Below, piece after piece: positions 1-12,584 of a stretch of 64,000 nucleotides of DNA. Origin of the DNA: Mansonella perstans (lineage: Eukaryota > Nematoda > Chromadorea > Rhabditida > Onchocercidae); assembly GCA_037074765.1 (NCBI GenBank), contig JBAMDO010000567.1, forward strand, positions 434,001 through 498,000, given 5' to 3'. The notes under the pieces were generated by a model that did not search any database, was not told the origin of the DNA, and worked only from the letters and a program-made list of their open reading frames with translations. The position numbers were made by a program, and so were the translations under genes. The stretch's first letter is position 1; each line of letters starts with the position of its first letter.

Positions 1-585
1 TGCTCATTAGTTTTTTAAACAAACAATAAAGGTTTCATCAGAACTTCATAATATTAACAAGAATAAACACCCAACAAATGACACAAATTCGCTAAGCCAA
101 ACAGATAGAAGTTTGCAAAACAGGTCACGGTAAAATTATACTTGCTAGATAGGTCTGGGAATATTCCCGTATTTCAATCTGATTTAAATTCCACTTCTCT
201 TTATTTATTTTCAAAAGAAAAATAAAAACAGTGATACAGTTTTACGAACAAAGTAAAGATCGAAAACAGTGTTTCTTCTAATTTTTTTTGCGTCCTCAAT
301 AATTCGGAGTTTTTTTCAAAAACAAGAAAGTTACAAAAGTTAATGTACGACTCAATTTGCACCTACACTTCGGCTCTTTTCCTGCTTATTACTCCTCCTG
401 CATGTACATGAAACATCACCTCCGAAAGATATCATCGAAAGATAATTTTTATCAAGAAGCTTATTTCAGATCAGTTAATCTCAACTAATTATCATCATAT
501 CTCTTGAAGTCTACACTGATCAGTTTATCAATGATTGATATATATGTAATAGGAAGATGAAGATTCATAATATATCTATATATCA
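1..585. other. intergenic, downstream of MED26
   Basis: AT-rich sequence past the MED26 stop codon on the minus strand. I see no coding exon, RNA gene or repeat here. It probably holds the MED26 3' UTR. Confidence 0.5.
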
Positions 586-3500
586 TCATCGTTCTTTTCT
601 GAGTGCAGCATTGATGATCTTTTCACGCATTCGTCTTCGTCTATTTTCTTCCAATCTTATTAATTCATCGTGATCGAAACTCAAGCTTATCAAATTTTCG
701 TACTGAATTCCCGTAACATTTACTGCTGAAGGTGCTATCTGCAATATCGAAAATATATCACAGGTAAAAAAAAACATTAACCCAGTCCGATCATTTGAAT
801 AATAATGTTCAGTATTTCCTTTAAATTTAATAAATTTTGAAATTCATTTTTAAAATAAAACAAATTGAGAAATATATTCATTTCTAAAACTGCTGTTTTC
901 TGTAACAACATATACGTTTGAAAAAAAGATAATTACTACTTGGCAGAATAACATGCAAAGCTTCTACGCCAAAGTGAAACTTACATAATGTTGTAAGAAG
1001 ATTTCAAAGCAACCTTCTTACTGAGATCAAAATTAATTCCGCTCATTTCGAAGAAGATTCTCAAAACGAACCTGTTTCATTATAGCACTATCAATATCTT
1101 CTTTATTTTCTTGGACAGCTTTCTCAACTTCAGCGAAAACATTCGACGCATACATCTGATCCATCTCATGCGCAACTGCAGCACTTCTTCCTACGTTATT
1201 GCCGCATATAATATTTACCCAGAAGCTTTCATCTAGTGGAACCGGATGACGTTCATCAGGTCGTAAATACTGTCGCTCCATATCACAACATTCCTGTTAG
1301 AATTTGAAAGAAACCAAATGCTACAACAATAGTAACAGCAACAACCCATCAAGATAAGAAAATTATCAAGAACGTTGATATTTTCAGTAAATTTTTAAAA
1401 CTGATTGACCCACAACCTACCCATCATTCATATTTTCATAGTACGTACAGAACAAGATCTATAAAATCCATTCTAATATATACAACATTCCAATTCGTTC
1501 CATGATAATCCAAACCCTCACCATTAACATTAAAATTCCATTTTTGACAACCAAGTTCATTAGCAAATTTCTATAAAAATTCATATCCATAAATTATTGC
1601 CAGAATCTACTAGAAGATTTCGTTCATCTATATATCATACCAAGTAACTGAGTGTAGGAAAGAGATTAAATTATAGATTTAAGAATTTACTTTTTTTTTT
1701 TTTTCAAAATGTTTGTTTTTCACAGCACAACCAAATAAATCGAACATTTTGTCAACATTCGCATACTGTATAATAGCTTCGAAAATGAGCAAAATCAGAA
1801 TGCCAAAGAAATAATTAACATTAAAAGATGAAAAACAAAGGTTATTTGGAAAAATACAAGCAATGAATTACTGCGTAACAACATCACTTCCAAAATGAAA
1901 TGCAATTACAGCAGTAGCAAAATGTTCAAGAAAAATCTTTTCCAATGGATTTTCTTTATTTACATAAACCGAACGAATTAAATGCATCGAAAACCTAGGG
2001 ATTTCAATATGGAACCTGCTAATCCATGTATGACTCGAATAACTTCCTAAATACGATACAGCTTTTGAGGTAGAATAATGAAAGTCCATTGCAAGGATGC
2101 TTGCTTCCCTTTCAAACTACCACAGTGTTCCTGAATTATTCACTATTCATTCAGAAGAACACCCAGTATGTTGGAAAAATGATTACATAAAAATGTATGA
2201 AAAACATACATATTTAAGTTAAGTTATTAAAAGAGTAAGCTGTTCGTGGACGCAAGTCAAACACGGAATGTTGCTTTATCATAGAGGGGTAAGAAAAGCT
2301 AGAAGGAAAATTAAATAATTAAAGATAGGAATGAACTGTAAAAAAAAAAAAAAACACTGTAAAAAACTTCAATTTACACCTTTAATATAACCAAATAAGG
2401 CACTCATATACCTGTGAATGACACAAAAAAAGAACATGTGAAAAAATGAAATCAAAATTAACTGTAAAGGATATAACCCTAACATATCAACATCATTTTG
2501 AATAATGCTTATACGATATAGGAAATTATATTAATTTCTGGCTCGCGTCCACTACTTTCAACAGTCAATATTGGCTGATTTGAGCGAGACTATTAATAAC
2601 AAAAACATAACAATGGAAGAATACCTAGTCTGCCTTTCCTTTCCTTCTTAAAAAGAAGAAAACTTGAGTTCACAAATTTTTACTTTTCAAAAGATAACAA
2701 AGCCAAAACTTTTCCCGACTTATTCATTTTAGTACTATCAGATCCAAATTTTCTAACTCAAAAATTTAAAATATTAGCATATTTCAAGCTTTGGTTAGCT
2801 ATTTTGTTTAAATGTCCATATCCCCAAACAAAGCACGTAGAAGCGCAGCAAAAAAAAGATAACTGAATACATCTATGATTATCAATTACAAGAAGTTAAT
2901 ATTCAGGACCCTGGAATACTTCTGTATAATTTGACTTTTTTTGCACAGAGTATGTGTAAATACAACATTTTGATGGTGCAAATTCATGATAATCATAAAA
3001 AATTCGTTAATAAGCTTAAGAAAATTCATAGAAACAACAATTCAGTGTCTTTTCCGAATCTAATTTGCACTGACGCATGGAAAAGCAGAAATGAGATGAA
3101 CCCTGAAGCTACGGCTGATTAAATTTCAAAAAAACATGAGATCAATTACTTAGTGAGAGAAAATACCTACAGTCATGAACAACGTAAAACATGCACTTCA
3201 ATATGGGATACTGGAGATACTGGATTCACGGCATGCAAAACAGCATTGCTTCTTAATTAACTCCGACAAATAAAAAGCTTATACAAGATTCAATTTGGTC
3301 GTGGAGCACCGTACATGAAATTTGCTTCCGCATAAAACCTTTCAGGTTTTGGATACTGGTACTCCAAAAAATCCGGCAAGCCAACATCAATATACGGTAA
3401 AGCCAAAACCTGCAATTGGCTATCTGTTATTTGAATATCTTTCCTTCCTAAAATCTATTATAAACAACTGGCTAACAAGAGCCATATATAAAATGGTTTT

Positions 3501-6500
3501 TCGTTTGATCAGTAATATGTGAATAATTCACTTTTAGAAAAAAAAAAAAAAGTTACCTTCCTGCCCAGTACACTCATGATATATGACTTTCGCTGATTAC
3601 TGGATGGTTTGGAGCGGAAATGCTCGCGATTGCGCAATGTTTCCAAACTTGGAAGCATTGCATACCAATCGTATTTCCCGTTACGCGTCGGCAAAACCAT
3701 TTTACTGGCGGAAGGATTAATATTTGGCGCTTTGCATATCGGTACCGATTCTGTACTTTCTATTGCCGATGTAGAGGCTCTGAAAAAATTGAATTCCAGT
3801 AATATAATCAAACATTCAATATTAGGACCTATTACTCTCTCATTAAAGCTGTTTCCAAATAAAAAGTTCTGAATGAGCAGATTAAAAATTTGTGTTAATA
3901 GATTCACGAAGAAAAAGTCGAAAGAAATATTAGCAGAAACGAAAAAGCCAACAAAACTAATTGATAAAAAACTTGCATTTCACTGCCCACTTTTACCACT
4001 TTTTCGTTTGCAAAAGATTGGTCTTTAATCCATCCATCTTTATCTTTTTTAGAACGACCACGTTTTTCCTTCTTCTTGGAAGCTTCCGTTTGAAGATTAA
4101 GTAGAATGGGAGTTTTAGATATCTGACCCGTGTCCTGAAAATGAAATGATATTGGCATAAGTACGGAATTTTGTTCGCCCTAAAAGTAAATTGCACAGTA
4201 CCAAATATGTTAAAAATGAATAATTGACTGATGAAGAGTATCGCAGTATGAAGTGCTCCAAAAAGCTCCTTATGAGACAAAATATTTTTTTTTCTGTATA
4301 TACACTACTCAACATAGTAAATGGTCTAGCTGTAACATGAAATACGACTGAAGTGTTGCATACCACATTAGTTTGCCTCTCGATATACCCACGCTCACTC
4401 CCTGGGGAATCTTGATTTTGTGATATGTTTATTGCCAAGTAGCCTGGTAAATTTTCCGTTAACTGCGCAACCAATTCACTTGTGGATTTCACATCAGCAC
4501 GTCGAGCAGCCAACAATGACTGATGTGGTGTTGTCGGAGATACCGAGACAGAATTGTAACGCAGACGTTTTGTATCACTCAAGCCGTTTGTAATACCTAC
4601 AATATATGATACTGGAAACGTATATTTTCATAAAGACATACCTCGCTTTTTGAATGGTTTCCCTGAAGCCAAATACAATACGCGTTACTGCATATTACTG
4701 ATATACTGCACATTTCTTTAACATTGTATCGAAATAATACCCTCAATAAATTTACCCATATCGGCAGTTGTAATATTTTCGCCTTTTCTTTTCCCATTTC
4801 GAATAATTTCTCGACCTGATGACAATGAACTTTCGACTGCTTTTACTGCGAGATCGGCACCAACTGCATGTGATCTTTGGATAGTCCCAGATTCTGCAGT
4901 ATTCGCTGACACTTCTTGTCCGGATCTTTGGTGCGGAATCGCACGTCCATTTGAAACTGTTGGTGAAGCTGCAGTACTTCGTGAACCTGTAACTGAAACA
5001 GTCATCATCTGCATTGCTACAAAATTTTCATAATATCAACCATATGTGATAGCAACCGGCAAAAAAAGGAAAAATAACCGAACCGGAACTTCCAGATGGC
5101 GTCAGAATTGAATTGCTCAAAGGTGTCAAACGAGAGTTTCCAGCAGGTGTAAGACATGAATTGCCACTACAAATGACTCGTGGACCTTTTGCAGGTGTGT
5201 TCGGCGTAATAACCTTTCTAATTACCGGAGAAGCATAGCTAGGTGTACCATTGGCAGAGGAAGAATCACTGGATGTAGGCCTTGGTTCAGCCAATTTTTG
5301 CCAACATTTGATCAACATTCGACATCTTTTCGATAATTCGGGTGCTGATTGAGCTACTTTTTTCCGAATATTATTCACTACAGCACCAATCCTTGTTATC
5401 TGCAAATTACATATCGCATAGTGAAATGCAATTATTGCAGTGTAAATAGCAACATTTTAAATTACAATTATTCCCAGTGACTTCAATCACTCAACACTCA
5501 TCATTTCACACAATTTGCATCATACCTTTAAATGCTCTTACAAATATGCAAGCATCACAATGATATTTCTCATTTACTGCAGTTTTTCATCAACGAATTT
5601 ATTTCAAGAAGAATCCCTCCTAGTTTTATTTTTATGGACCATATGTGCAATTAACGAATACCAACAAATGCATTATTTCATTTTATCACATAAAATTCTT
5701 TCACACATTTCACCATCAGCAATATGTAAATTTCCTTTTCCTTTTTTTTTTTTTTTAAATAATTACACGATACTTTAAAAATTCGCCCTGCATGAGTAGT
5801 GATATGTATCAGAGCCATCCCTTTGTTAGTTGGCCATACTAAATTTTTTTGAAATTATTTTCATTCAATTGCTCTTTTATTATTATACATCCTAAAACAT
5901 TCTCTCATGCGTAAAATTTCAAAAATGTAAACAAATTACGGCTAATTTCAAAATGAATCTATGCAGGGATTTAAACTCCTTACAACAATTATCAACGAAA
6001 CAAAATGTGAAAATTCGATTATAGTTAGTTACAACAATAGAATTACTTAGATTATGTAACAGTAACAAATTGAATTCTTTAACAGCTATTCCTGCCAATG
6101 CTAATTTCAGTTGAAACAATTAAAACATTAAGACACATTTAGACACACTTTTCGAAATGTTTGCTGAATGACAAAAAAACCACGTAGACGCAGAATAATA
6201 TTTATTGCCCAAATAAATGCCAATGTGATCAGATAGTTCAGTGTGTAACAATAACATTTCCTTGTGTCAAAAAATCTTCGCAAGAAGTTTAAATCACTTG
6301 CCTTCTGGCATTGTTAACAATAACTGAAAAGAGTAGTAGTATGATAAGAATGAGAAGGCTAACTGCCAATATATGCCAAAAGCCAACTATATGAATAATC
6401 AATATGTGTTTCTGCAATCATTTGTATCGTCCGCTCTTTTAGCAGCATTACAAGTTGTCTTTCAACTCAAATTTTATTTCAATGCTATATGCTTTTACTG

Positions 6501-8080
6501 CTGGAAATACATTTCCTCTTTTATATAAAATTTAAGAGAAAAAGCTCAATTTGTAGCAATACAAAAGTGATAGCTTAGATATGTTAATGGAAAGTTATTG
6601 GAAAGACGATTGTAGTAATTTCGATTGTAAATAAGCAAATATGAAAAAAAAAAAAAAAAAGATAACAAAGATCGTTAAAATTAATTTGTAAATGTTTGAG
6701 ATACAAAGAAAACCTATTATCTAATATGCTTCATTCTATGAATAGATGAAATCATTAAATGCACGTTCCTCAAACTTTCAACATGAAGCAATAGTAATCG
6801 ATAACCTACTCTTCAATTCCCTCTGTTTTGGGAATATTTTTGCCCGTACAGTTCCATACCGATGAACGCCCCCGATCGATCAATAATATCAGCAGTCGTT
6901 CTAAATGCACCAAAGTAATCCCAATGAATGTCCCAATCTCACATGGTACCATACTACTCACTCTCGTACAACTAACTACTACTACTCATTATACACACTA
7001 CTAATCCTCTGTCTCTCTCTCTCTCCCCCTCTCTTTCATCTTTCCTTTCTCTCTCTAACCTAATCTAAAAAAACAAGCAATCATCACTACCTGTGTATAT
7101 GCATGACCATGAGAGAAGACTCCTTTTTCTGCGTCTACGCCTACGTGAATAACACAATTTGTTCATTGATCGTTCTTGAGAGAATAATGAGATCAAATAG
7201 AGAGGAGAGAGACAGAGTCCAGACAGCCCCGCCCACATAGAATAAGCTTACCAAGAGCCACACCCGTGTATCCAAATGATAGACAAAAGGAAGCAAAATT
7301 CAGTCCAGCACGTATGTGCAACAGGAAAAGGGTTGGGTCAGTGGAGCAGGCTGTTGGTATGCTAGAACTGGTGTTCTTCTCAATTCTTTAAGGATTCAGG
7401 TAGTCATTAAAAGGTGCACGACGGGCGAGCAGGCAGGGTTAGCCCTACTCCTCCTCCTCCTCCTCATTTTGCTCACTCTTTCTCAGACGATTTATCCCAT
7501 TCTCAGTTGTCAATTTTCGATGAAAGTTACTGACATTCTCACCTCGAGTAATTCCTTCGTCAAATTGGACTTCTCCAATTTGATAATCACATCCATGACT
7601 TGCTCTGTATCGCCCTGCAAAGTATGCTTCCGTGTAGCCTTTTTCTCTTTATGCTTGTTATTAAATGTTGAAAGCAGTATTGGGGTTCCCCGTTGGATTA
7701 TCCCAAAAAAAGGCAATAAGTTATCCAATTAACATATAAGATTTTAGTCTCAATTCATTTCATCTTTGATCCAAAAATATACACAAAAACACCTTATATA
7801 ACAGGTATGCTGGGATTGATTATTAACGAGATATACCGGGGATACAGCATGCAAAGTTACACACATTGCATGCAGCGTACAATGGCACTGTTGCAGTGAT
7901 GCTGCACTTCTGTTCTGATGATGATTGAGAGCATTGAACAACAGTGCTTACATTGTCATAGGCCTGTAGAAGCTGAAGCTTGAGGCGATCAACGACAGTT
8001 ACTGTTGTGAGTTCAACTGCTGATATTGCTGTTGATAAGCCGCTGCTTGATGCCACCGCTGCGTGCTGCTGCTGCTGCAT
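586..8080 (-). CDS. MED26: Mediator complex subunit 26 (TFIIS N-terminal domain)
   Basis: Subunit of the Mediator coactivator, which links elongation factors to RNA polymerase II in the nucleus. Proposed exons, 5' to 3': 8080-7952, 7614-7543, 5399-5084, 5016-4741, 4596-4364, 4134-3991, 3868-3557, 1293-1072, 738-586. Phases agree throughout and give about 618 aa, close to human MED26 (about 600). The TFIIS N-terminal (LW) domain spans roughly residues 31-106 across the first three exons. It reads DRLKLQLLQAYDN, then VMDVIIKLEKSNLTKELLE, then ITRIGAVVNNIRKK and KRCRMLIKCWQKL, closely matching the human order. The middle is Ser/Thr/Pro-rich and then Lys-rich (KKKEKRGRSKKDKD). The C-terminus is basic (ENRRRRMREK). 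The ATG at 8080 follows an upstream in-frame stop and begins MQQQQ from a CTG/CAG run. The last two exons lie 2.2 kb away and are assigned by phase only. Introns of 2.1-2.3 kb are unusually long for this window. Confidence 0.85.
7009..7045. repeat. CT-rich low-complexity tract
   Basis: A run of CT dinucleotides and pyrimidines inside the second MED26 intron, preceded by an ACTACT-rich stretch at about 6950-7000. No further function is visible. Confidence 0.7.
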
Positions 8081-8353
8081 GCAGCACTTCTTTGCTGCGG
8101 GTACAGTCGTCGCGCTTCTGCTCACTTTTTCTTGTTGCTAATAGCTGTTGATGATATGATACTGGCTGTCGTTGTTGTGCTTCTTGCTGTTTTCTAGGTA
8201 AATAAGCAGCTACATAGATGGATGAGTTATGCAATGCATACAATGCATCGCTATCGTCCCAACCCAACCATTTACCTCAGGTTAATCACCGTTATAAATT
8301 ATAACTTCGAGCTGACTGACATTTTTAATGCTTACCCATTACGCTCCCGCGGC

Positions 8354-8452
8354 TAATTGATAGCGCAATGGAGATGGAATGGTAGTAGTTTTGCGCAACA
8401 CAATTAATTTATAGCGTAACGGAGCGGAATGGTAGTACAGTTCTGCGCAATA
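8354..8452. repeat. imperfect tandem duplication with TGCGCAA ends
   Basis: Two diverged copies, from about 8354 and about 8405. Each has TAATTxATAGCG, then a GGAATGGTAGTA core, then a TGCGCAA end. The copies differ by a few substitutions and small indels. Confidence 0.7.
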
Positions 8453-8746
8453 AAACTCAGAACAGCACAATACAGCAGAACGCCGTACGGCACATCAGCC
8501 TACCATTCCCCTCTACCCACGCCACGTGACCCACCACCCGCCCGATCAGAGCGAACCGTCCAGTCCTGGACTTCTTCCTCACTCTGCCATGACTACAGCC
8601 TTCGCTCCCCTTTTATACTTCTTCCCATCCTGCTCCTGCTTCTCTGCACCCTCTCCTGTACCGACCCTCGCATTCTTCCCGTCTGACTACTCATCGCGGC
8701 CCTAGTATTAAGCGTAAGATCTTCTGTGCAATCAGTTGTTTCATCG

Positions 8747-8826
8747 TTGTTAAGATCGTAGGAATCTGAAGTCACTCGATGTATATCCTTGTTAAGATCG
8801 TAGGAATCTGAAGTCACTCGATGTAT
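8747..8826. repeat. 42-base tandem duplication
   Basis: A 38-base unit starting TTGTTAAGATCGTAGG is repeated exactly at 8747-8784 and 8789-8826, with a 4-base spacer (offset 42). It lies in the MED26-IFT43 intergenic region. Confidence 0.9.
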
Positions 8827-9325
8827 TCATCAATGATCACGTCGAAATGCTGTGATAACTCTGTGGAGAGAAGTTCTTAGATTTCTTATGTTTAGTAGAA
8901 TCTCAGATATTACATAAAATCGTAATTCATAATGAAATAAAGCTCGATAAAGCAATTTTGGCTGCTCAATTAGTAACCTCTTTGTTAGGAAATCGTCGTT
9001 TTCTTATTAGATTCAGATTCATCTCTCTCTGTGTAGAACTCTGGAGTGAAGTATTGATCCATGCTGTTATTTTCTTATATCCCACGTCTCACGTTTTTTT
9101 TTTACCTAATTCTATCCTAGTCCCGCACTATCTGACTAGCTTCATACAAAGCTGTAAGTAATGCTACAACATTTGTGTTGATTTATTGGCACGTGAAATC
9201 TATTTGATATATCTGCAATATATTTCATTTTTGGCGGTTTGTTTTTTAAGGCGTTTTTATGAAATGACTTTATTCAATCATTTTTTCAGCAATGGAAAAG
9301 GAAAAAGTGCAGTGACGTATGATCA

Positions 9326-11190
9326 ATGGATCTTAACAATGGCATAGACAATAAGCCGCGAATTCGACGAGGACGTCGTCGTTTCAGTGATCGGCCGGTC
9401 ACATTGGTTGGTAATAGCGATATCAACGATCCTAAGGGTAAGTGGATCTGCGCCACTGTAGTTGTACTTACTATGGATATGCTGATTTTTTTCAAGATTT
9501 TATCCATTATTTTACTATAAATTCTTAGGAGACGTTTATTTCGGCTGGTATTACTGCTGTGTGTGCATGTTGTTTGTTTCATATTTCAGGTGTAGTATAT
9601 TCTCTTTAAAGGCAAGTGTAGTTGCACCTGGATTCTTTTATAAAAAATGTTGTTTTGAGGGTGAATAACACGCTATCATCAGCAAGAAATATGAAAGAAA
9701 TGAAACATGAATTGTTGCTTTAACCAAAATTTCATACTGTTATTGTGAAAATAGGATTGTTTTTAGATTCGAATATAACTTTAAACGTGCGTGTGAAAGA
9801 ACGAGAAAATGGTGTTACTAAAAGAGGCTCACTAGGAAACATCTTCAAAGATACTCCAACAGCTGCTATTAAAAGTCTTTTCTCTAAAGAATCCAATCAG
9901 AATCTAAAAGACACTATCAGGCGCCCGCTGACAGGTCTGATTCATCAGCTGATTTTAAATTCTTATGAAAACCTGTAAAGAGGGATTTGTAGAACTAGGC
10001 TGCCATTCACGCACCTGCAGCTAGGAACACGTTATTATTAACTTTTTTCTTTGAAAGTAACCTACGCTTGTCTTTAGATAGACACTTCACTTACCAATTG
10101 TTGTATTTTCATTTCCATTTTATTGGGTTTTTGCTTGGTTAGCACAAAGTGGTTTTATAATTTTTTATTATATTAGATTAATGATGACGAGCGAGTTTTT
10201 AGGATTATTTCGAAGACCAAGTTCTCGGGCGAATTCCAATCTTGGACCAAAGAATGAAAGCAGAACGGAAATAGACATCTTTGTACCAGAAACTCCAGTT
10301 TGTAGAAATGGTTAGTGCAAGCTTAATCTTTATGTGGGTTATATATTGACCGACAAATTTTTAATCCTTGCAAGGTTTTTTGAACTGTTGATAGTTAGGA
10401 CGGTAATATCCTTCATTTTAAATTAGCTATATTTGAGAGGAATTATTTGTGATATCTATTGGCAAGACTTCTGTCATTTGGGAATATAAGCAAGCTTTTA
10501 TTTCTTTTAGAACATGTCATTACTCCGAGCCTGGCAACACCTTCTTCCGAAGGGGTTTGTTGTTTTACATGTATTTAAATTTCTAGGTGTTTCTTAAGAT
10601 ACTTTTCTGGTCAAGTACACTAGCTTAAAAATTTTTTTTTGTGACTTACAGAAAAATAAATTTCTGTGCTCATATTGATATTTCGTTCTTACGCGTTTGG
10701 TGCTTCGCTGTTGTGTAATTTCTGTCTTCATTAGGTCTTGCATGATGTCGCTAATGTTCCGAGCATAAACGTCAATCAAATGCTATCAGTTTATCAGCTC
10801 GATTTTATGAATGCAAAGAATGCTTCACTAGCTAAGTTGGATAATATAGGTATTTAATTTTAAGAAAAAAATCACTTTTCTTACTCTAAATATGCAAACG
10901 AATGATTGAGTTTCGAAACCATTTCGATTTGATAAGGCTGATTACTTTTATCCTCTACATTTCTTTCAGAAAAAAATTTTAAGGAATCCTTTTCTTGAAG
11001 TAAAATTTGAAATTTTATTGCAGATTTATCACTTCTATCACGATTTTTATGTCCAGAAGAAGAAGTAGATGACGAGAAAGTATTTTGGACATGGGACTAT
11101 CTTTTTGCTGGTGTGAGTACAGAAATGCGCGACGAATGGGCGCAGGATGAGGAACGGGATGATTACGAAGATAGGAATCTAATCAAGTAG
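9326..11190 (+). CDS. IFT43: intraflagellar transport protein 43 homolog (IFT-A)
   Basis: Component of IFT-A, the complex for retrograde transport in cilia. In nematodes this means ciliated sensory neurons. Six exons: 9326-9437, 9767-9974, 10177-10310, 10511-10554, 10735-10849, 11024-11190. All phases agree and give 259 aa. The family signature is at the C-terminus: DLSLLSRFLCPEEEV followed by FWTWDYLFAGVSTEM, matching the IDLKLLTKVL...WDWDHLFTEVSSE block that I recall for human IFT43. The N-terminal half is basic and poorly conserved, as usual for the family. The ATG at 9326 is preceded by a TTTTTTCAG acceptor and two short upstream reading frames. The exon 2 donor at 9975 (GTAAAG) was chosen because the earlier GTCTGA donor leads straight to a stop. 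The first two exons are supported by phase only. Confidence 0.82.
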
Positions 11191-12584
11191 AGATGTTTTT
11201 ATAGTTTTTTGATTTTCATTATGTTAATATATGATTAACAATTTTGATTCGTTACAAGTCAGTCTTTATCGAATTTTTATCTAACGCACATCGCACTTTC
11301 TAATTTGACTCTGTTATTACATTTACCAACTAAATACTCGTTTCTGGCCACAAAATTCCTCCTAGTTCGGAAATGCAAAGGAGAAGGAAGTTTCCTCCTT
11401 TCTTTTTCTTCTTAGCGATCATTTTTTAGAATCAAAATAAGTCAGAAAAACTTACCAAAGGTCTTATGAAGCACTGTGTTGTTTACAATTTAAGCTGCAT
11501 ACGCAATTCTATGTTCTTGTAGTAAGTTGGATTTGTTATTTTGCGCCAGAATTGAAGAATAACTATTTAGAAATAAAACTCAATAAAAAGTGACTATTGA
11601 ACACACCTATAGCAAAAATAAATGAGTAAAAAAAGCAAACGATCAATTTTCTGATTGATCACATTTTTGTTTGGAGAAGATCAGCCAGGATAAGATTATT
11701 TCTAAAAAACTTTCTGAAAAAAAGAAGAGATAAGGTTCTTCGTGAAAAGTGGATTGCATCGCAGTTGAACACTGCAGAACTACAGATTACAAATTGAAGT
11801 TTTGCATGGAATAAAAATATTCTGAAAAGTGCGAAATGCATTAATGACATTGACAATTTGACAAAATTTATGTTTCTAATCTTTTAAGGTAGAATTATTT
11901 TGTCGACTGTTGAATATTTATCGAAAGGATGGCTCCCTCAAGCATTAAAATGACTGCAGGAAAAAGAATAATTGAGAAGTCTTGTTTATAAACAATTCAT
12001 TACAGGATGGTTAGTCTCGAAGTAATTTTTTCAAGCAAAAGAATAGCATAAACATCATATTTAGATTTCAAGTTATTGCATTGAAGTATAAAAAAATAAT
12101 CAAATGAAAAGGGTAAATATGTTTTGTTTTTACTATATTGTAATTAAATCTTTTCATATCAGCAAAACATGTGATGATCAGAGAGCATCGCAAACAGACT
12201 GTTTATTAATGCTTTTTGCAATTTTAAGAATTTGACAAACAGATAAGACTCTTGTGGTGGGGAATTCCGTTGTTCGTTGTTTTCTTTATGCACAAGTTTG
12301 GTGGCTTTATCTAGTGTTGAAAGATGTTGCAACACTCAGGTTATTCCAAGAATTGAGTGGTTTTTTTCTAAGGAGTACTTTGTTTGGAGAAAGTCGGTAG
12401 GATACTTTTACACAGAAACATAAATTATGTGAATTAGTCATTTAATATATCGTTGGTTCTGTGAAACAAAAATCTGAAAAATTTCTGAAGATCTGTAAGT
12501 CTGCAATTCTTCATTTATTGTAAGCTATCATTGATATTGTGAATTGTGGATGAATATTTTCTGCAGGGTACGACTAGAAGCATT
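11191..12584. other. intergenic, IFT43 to V-ATPase a
   Basis: AT-rich spacer between two plus-strand genes. No exon is recognisable. A TTTTCTGCAG acceptor ends at 12566, 18 bases before the V-ATPase ATG, and is the likely trans-splice site. Confidence 0.5.

Larger units (their letters stand above)
8081..9325. promoter_or_regulatory. divergent intergenic region between MED26 and IFT43
   Basis: About 1.2 kb between a minus-strand and a plus-strand gene, visibly richer in G+C than the rest of the window. It holds an imperfect 50-base duplication containing TGCGCAA (8354-8452), a palindromic CACGTGAC site near 8522 (an E-box core) and a 42-base tandem duplication (8747-8826). A TTTTTTCAG acceptor at 9281-9289 is the likely trans-splice site of IFT43. 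The position suggests a shared bidirectional promoter. That is inference; only the motifs and repeats are seen directly. Confidence 0.45.

Noticed and set aside
8013..8267. 84-residue minus-strand frame overlapping MED26 exon 1
   Set aside because: It is in a different frame from the frame that continues into the MED26 TFIIS domain. It owes its length to the CTG/CAG-rich sequence.
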